NCBI GenBank assembly: GCA_007128045.1
Contig: SKYG01000340.1
Location: 1-10,424, forward strand
DNA length: 10,424 nucleotides
Source of the DNA: Bacteroidales bacterium
Lineage (GTDB): Bacteria; Bacteroidota; Bacteroidia; Bacteroidales; UBA7960
Direction: 5' to 3'
Below are positions 7,918 to 10,424 of this stretch, piece by piece. The first letter of the stretch is position 1. Each line of letters opens with the position of its first letter. Position numbers and translations under genes: made by a program. The notes under the pieces are model-generated. The model worked only from the letters and a program-made list of their open reading frames with translations. It had not been told where the DNA came from and ran no database searches.

Positions 7918-7945
7918 CCTTTGACTTTCGACCTTCGACCTTTGA
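7918..7945 (-). repeat. Heptad repeat array A (four 7-base units)
   Basis: Plus-strand units are CCTTTGA (7918-7924), CTTTCGA (7925-7931), CCTTCGA (7932-7938) and CCTTTGA (7939-7945). On the coding strand the unit is TCRAARG, the same as in array B. The array ends 16 bases before the SusD1 start codon. An ATG at 7951 reading through the array meets an in-frame TAG after 14 codons and before the SusD1 start, so the array is not part of a longer protein. Confidence 0.78.
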
Positions 7946-7994
7946 CCCCATGAATAACAATCATGCGTCTGTGAGTCAAAGCGATTGTCATGGC
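7918..7994 (-). repeat. Dispersed spacer element, copy A (SusC1-SusD1 gap)
   Basis: This is homologous to 5942-6010 (copy B), with one extra heptad. Inverted repeats: TTTGAC (7941-7946) with GTCAAA (7975-7980), and inside them CATGA (7949-7953) with TCATG (7961-7965) around a 7-base loop. An alternative, longer pairing joins CCATGA (7948-7953) to TCATGG (7988-7993) and CAATC (7958-7962) to GATTG (7983-7987), giving 11 pairs with a 4-base bulge. The two foldings exclude each other. No T-run follows on the transcript strand, so it is not a standard intrinsic terminator. The spacer splits a SusC/SusD pair that is normally nearly contiguous. Confidence 0.6.
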
Positions 7995-8021
7995 TCGGTT
8001 CATAATATCATTAATTTCCGG

Positions 8022-10424
8022 TTAGAAAGTAGCTCTAACACCAAGGTTATAACGCTTAACGAGAGGATAGACACCAGCACCGGCAGACTCCGGATCCATA
8101 CGGCTGTCAAGATCTGTCCAGGTAAACAGGTTATTCCCATTGGCATAAAACTGCAGCCTGACCAGGCCGAAACGCTCCGACCTTGGCACCGTGTAACTTA
8201 GTTCAACAGATTTCAGTCGGATATAGGAAGCATCCTGATACACATACGAACTGCCTCTCTGGCTGTAATTTAGGAGATCGCTGGTGGCATGAAGAACAGG
8301 TTTTATAGCATTTGCAGCATTATCTGGAGTCCACCTTCCAAGTACATCAGGACCTGCTTTATAGATGCCCAACTCTGCCCTGTGCAGGTCCCACAAGATC
8401 TGGCCATCCACATTCTTCGACAGGTTTGAAACCGCGTAAAACATCATGTTCATATCAAAATTGCCATAACCAAATCCAAAGGTCAGGCTATAGGTGTTCA
8501 AGGGATAATTCAGGTTTTGCATCACCACCTGATCCTGGTCATCAATGACCCCGTCTCCATTATAATCAACATACATGAAGTCGCCCGGCAATAGACCACC
8601 CTGCAAACCTACATTACCTGTTGTGGCGTAATTAAAGATGTCATCAAGGCTGGAATAATAGTCGTGTACCACATACCTTGTTTGCCAACCAATAGGTTTC
8701 CCGGCATGTTTGCGGTATTCTTCCATATTCACACCATCGCCGCGAAAAACGATTCTGTTTTCATTGAAAGCCAGTCCGGCTGCCAGGCGGTAACGGAAGT
8801 TAGGTCCAATGCGGTCGCGCCAGTCCAGTTCAATTTCAGCACCCTGGTTCTTTGTTTCTCCAACATTTCCTGACGGATCAGCAATACCGAGCCATATGGG
8901 CGACCAGACATTCATTAATATGCCTGTGCGTCTCTCTTTAAATACATCGACCTCAATATCCAGCTTATTAAACAAACCAATATTGACACCGACGTTTTGC
9001 TTCTCTGAGGTTTCCCATGTTGCATTCGGGTTGGCAGCACCGCCTTCAAAATAAAGCGGGCCATAGTTTGATGGCGTAGTAGCACCTAAGCTAATATTGC
9101 CTCCAGTGTTAAATTGCTGGATATAGGCGAACCTTCTGGCACCCCTGTCTACACCCGAAGTGCCATAAGATGCCCTAACCCGCAAATTATTAAGGTACTC
9201 GCCGGCAATATTCTTAACAAAAGGTTCTTCTGAGATTCGCCATCCCAAAGAGAATGAAGGAAAGAATCCATAACGAAGACCGGGAGCGAATTTCTCTGAG
9301 CCATTGTATGCAGCATTGAACTCAAAGAGGTAACGTTCATTCCAGTTATAGGTAACACGACCCACCCAGTCTTCGCGTCGTTCAGGGATTTTTACCAGGG
9401 TGGAATGATTGCCCTGCAGTCCTTCATCAGCACTGCGGCTGAACAGACCCATGGCAGAAATGTTATGTTTATTGAAACTTCTGGCATAATTCATCGACAT
9501 TTCATAGTAGAAATAGCGTCCAAATCCACCTATAAGCAAGTTGTCGTAAAATGCAGCTGGTGGAGGATTTTGAGCTTCCACATTTGGCCAGCGGGTCTGT
9601 TGGAGTAATGGATAGGTACCGTCAGGATTTGGGTTAAGCAGATCATACTGGCGGTTGAAGGTGAAAGGATATTGTTCGCCAAAGTTACCGCCTGCAAATC
9701 TCTGAATGCTTGAGGTATGCGCTGATCTTGAAGTAAAGGATACCGTACCGTTGAATGTAAGGCCATCGGTGATAAAGTCCAGGTCCTGCTTCAATTTGAC
9801 ATCTGCAAATCCCTGATAGTAACGATACATACGCTGTCCTTTGTCGAAATCCGCAATTAGATTACCGGTTCCGTCAGGGGCTGAGCCCCAGGAACCATCT
9901 GAGTATTTGACAGGAAATTCATTCTGTCCGGCAATGTATAGTGCCTGAAAGAATTGGGCTTGTCCCCATCCATCCTCCTGAAGACCGCCACCGGTAGGAT
10001 CAATTCGGTAACCTGTCTGGTTCCTGTATCCGATCATACCGGAAAGGTTTACTGACAGCTCTGTGGTTCTGGAAACGTTAAAGTCAAAATTTGAGCGGTA
10101 ATTATATCGCTGGTAGTAAAATGAGGGGTCATAAAGCTCATTGGGCTTTGTATTGAAGATGTCGCCATCGTTCAGATAGCCCAGGGATGCAAAATATTTC
10201 AGGAAATCAGTACCTCCTCTTACATTAATATTATAGTTCTGCTGGTATCCCATATCTTTTACCATCATGTCCCACCAATCAATCTGCGGAAAATAGTCAT
10301 TGTATGGTCCTGCCTGATGAATATTTTGTCTCCAAAGATCAATCAGAGCATCAGGCACCTGGTCGTTCCAGCGTTTATCATTGGCGAGCGCTTCGTTCCG
10401 CATTTCCATTGCCGTTACATAGTC
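8022..10424 (-). CDS. SusC1: SusC/RagA-family TonB-dependent transporter (5' end outside window)
   Basis: The C-terminal 800 residues of a TonB-dependent importer are visible; the frame is open to the window edge. Comparison with SusC2 at the shared barrel motif (NYNINVRGGTDFLKYFASLG, visible residues 63-82) suggests that about 265 residues are missing: signal peptide, regulatory-like domain and plug. What remains is the beta-barrel, with many amphipathic Tyr/Phe/Asn-rich strands. DYNGDGVIDDQD (bases 8532-8567) is an EF-hand-like calcium loop as in SusC2. The C-terminus is typical: IRLKSVELSYTVP, then NGNNLFTWTDLDSRMDPESA, ending GVRATF with the terminal Phe of outer-membrane barrels. It is expected to form a complex with SusD1. 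A Met at 10409 is only an internal residue, not the start. The substrate cannot be read from the sequence. Confidence 0.93.
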   Translation of the reverse strand, partial: DYVTAMEMRNEALANDKRWNDQVPDALIDLWRQNIHQAGPYNDYFPQIDWWDMMVKDMGYQQNYNINVRGGTDFLKYFASLGYLNDGDIFNTKPNELYDPSFYYQRYNYRSNFDFNVSRTTELSVNLSGMIGYRNQTGYRIDPTGGGLQEDGWGQAQFFQALYIAGQNEFPVKYSDGSWGSAPDGTGNLIADFDKGQRMYRYYQGFADVKLKQDLDFITDGLTFNGTVSFTSRSAHTSSIQRFAGGNFGEQYPFTFNRQYDLLNPNPDGTYPLLQQTRWPNVEAQNPPPAAFYDNLLIGGFGRYFYYEMSMNYARSFNKHNISAMGLFSRSADEGLQGNHSTLVKIPERREDWVGRVTYNWNERYLFEFNAAYNGSEKFAPGLRYGFFPSFSLGWRISEEPFVKNIAGEYLNNLRVRASYGTSGVDRGARRFAYIQQFNTGGNISLGATTPSNYGPLYFEGGAANPNATWETSEKQNVGVNIGLFNKLDIEVDVFKERRTGILMNVWSPIWLGIADPSGNVGETKNQGAEIELDWRDRIGPNFRYRLAAGLAFNENRIVFRGDGVNMEEYRKHAGKPIGWQTRYVVHDYYSSLDDIFNYATTGNVGLQGGLLPGDFMYVDYNGDGVIDDQDQVVMQNLNYPLNTYSLTFGFGYGNFDMNMMFYAVSNLSKNVDGQILWDLHRAELGIYKAGPDVLGRWTPDNAANAIKPVLHATSDLLNYSQRGSSYVYQDASYIRLKSVELSYTVPRSERFGLVRLQFYANGNNLFTWTDLDSRMDPESAGAGVYPLVKRYNLGVRATF

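Noticed and set aside
7941..7980. CRISPR-like or att-like direct repeats in the spacer
   Set aside because: The two copies are 2 kb apart, imperfect and associated with no cas gene or integrase; the heptads have no spacers between them.
10395..10409. Met codons at 10409 and 10403 as the start of SusC1
   Set aside because: The frame is open to the window edge and the plug domain would be missing; these are internal residues of a truncated gene.

Overview
The window comes from a Bacteroidota genome. The evidence is the gene content: tandem SusC/SusD glycan- or nutrient-uptake genes, three lipoprotein signal peptides with acidic residues just after the lipid-carrying Cys, and mostly A/T-rich rather than Shine-Dalgarno-type translation starts. 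No rRNA, tRNA, integrase, transposase or CRISPR array is visible. The order within the phylum cannot be fixed from this piece; a Bacteroidales-like relative is a guess.

All genes lie on the minus strand, so the operon reads from right to left: SusC1 (10424 to 8022, 5' end outside the window), SusD1 (7901 to 6039), SusC2 (5923 to 2858), SusD2 (2846 to 1029), a DUF1735/DUF4361-type surface lipoprotein (1014 to 88), and the first codon of a further gene (start at 5). This looks like the transport and binding part of a polysaccharide utilisation locus (PUL) with two outer-membrane import complexes in series. No glycosidase, lyase, sulfatase or regulator is inside the window, so the substrate cannot be named. 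Enzymes, if present, should lie beyond the edges.

The genes form two spacing classes. SusC2-SusD2-lipoprotein are packed tightly (gaps of 11 and 14 bases). SusC1-SusD1, SusD1-SusC2 and lipoprotein-next gene are separated by 120, 115 and 82 bases. Each of these three wide gaps holds a short array of 7-base repeats placed about 16 to 18 bases before the next start codon. The two larger gaps are also homologous to each other over about 70 bases, including inverted repeats able to form a stem-loop. These spacers are the least explained and most interesting part of the window; the protein-coding part is ordinary SusCD biology.
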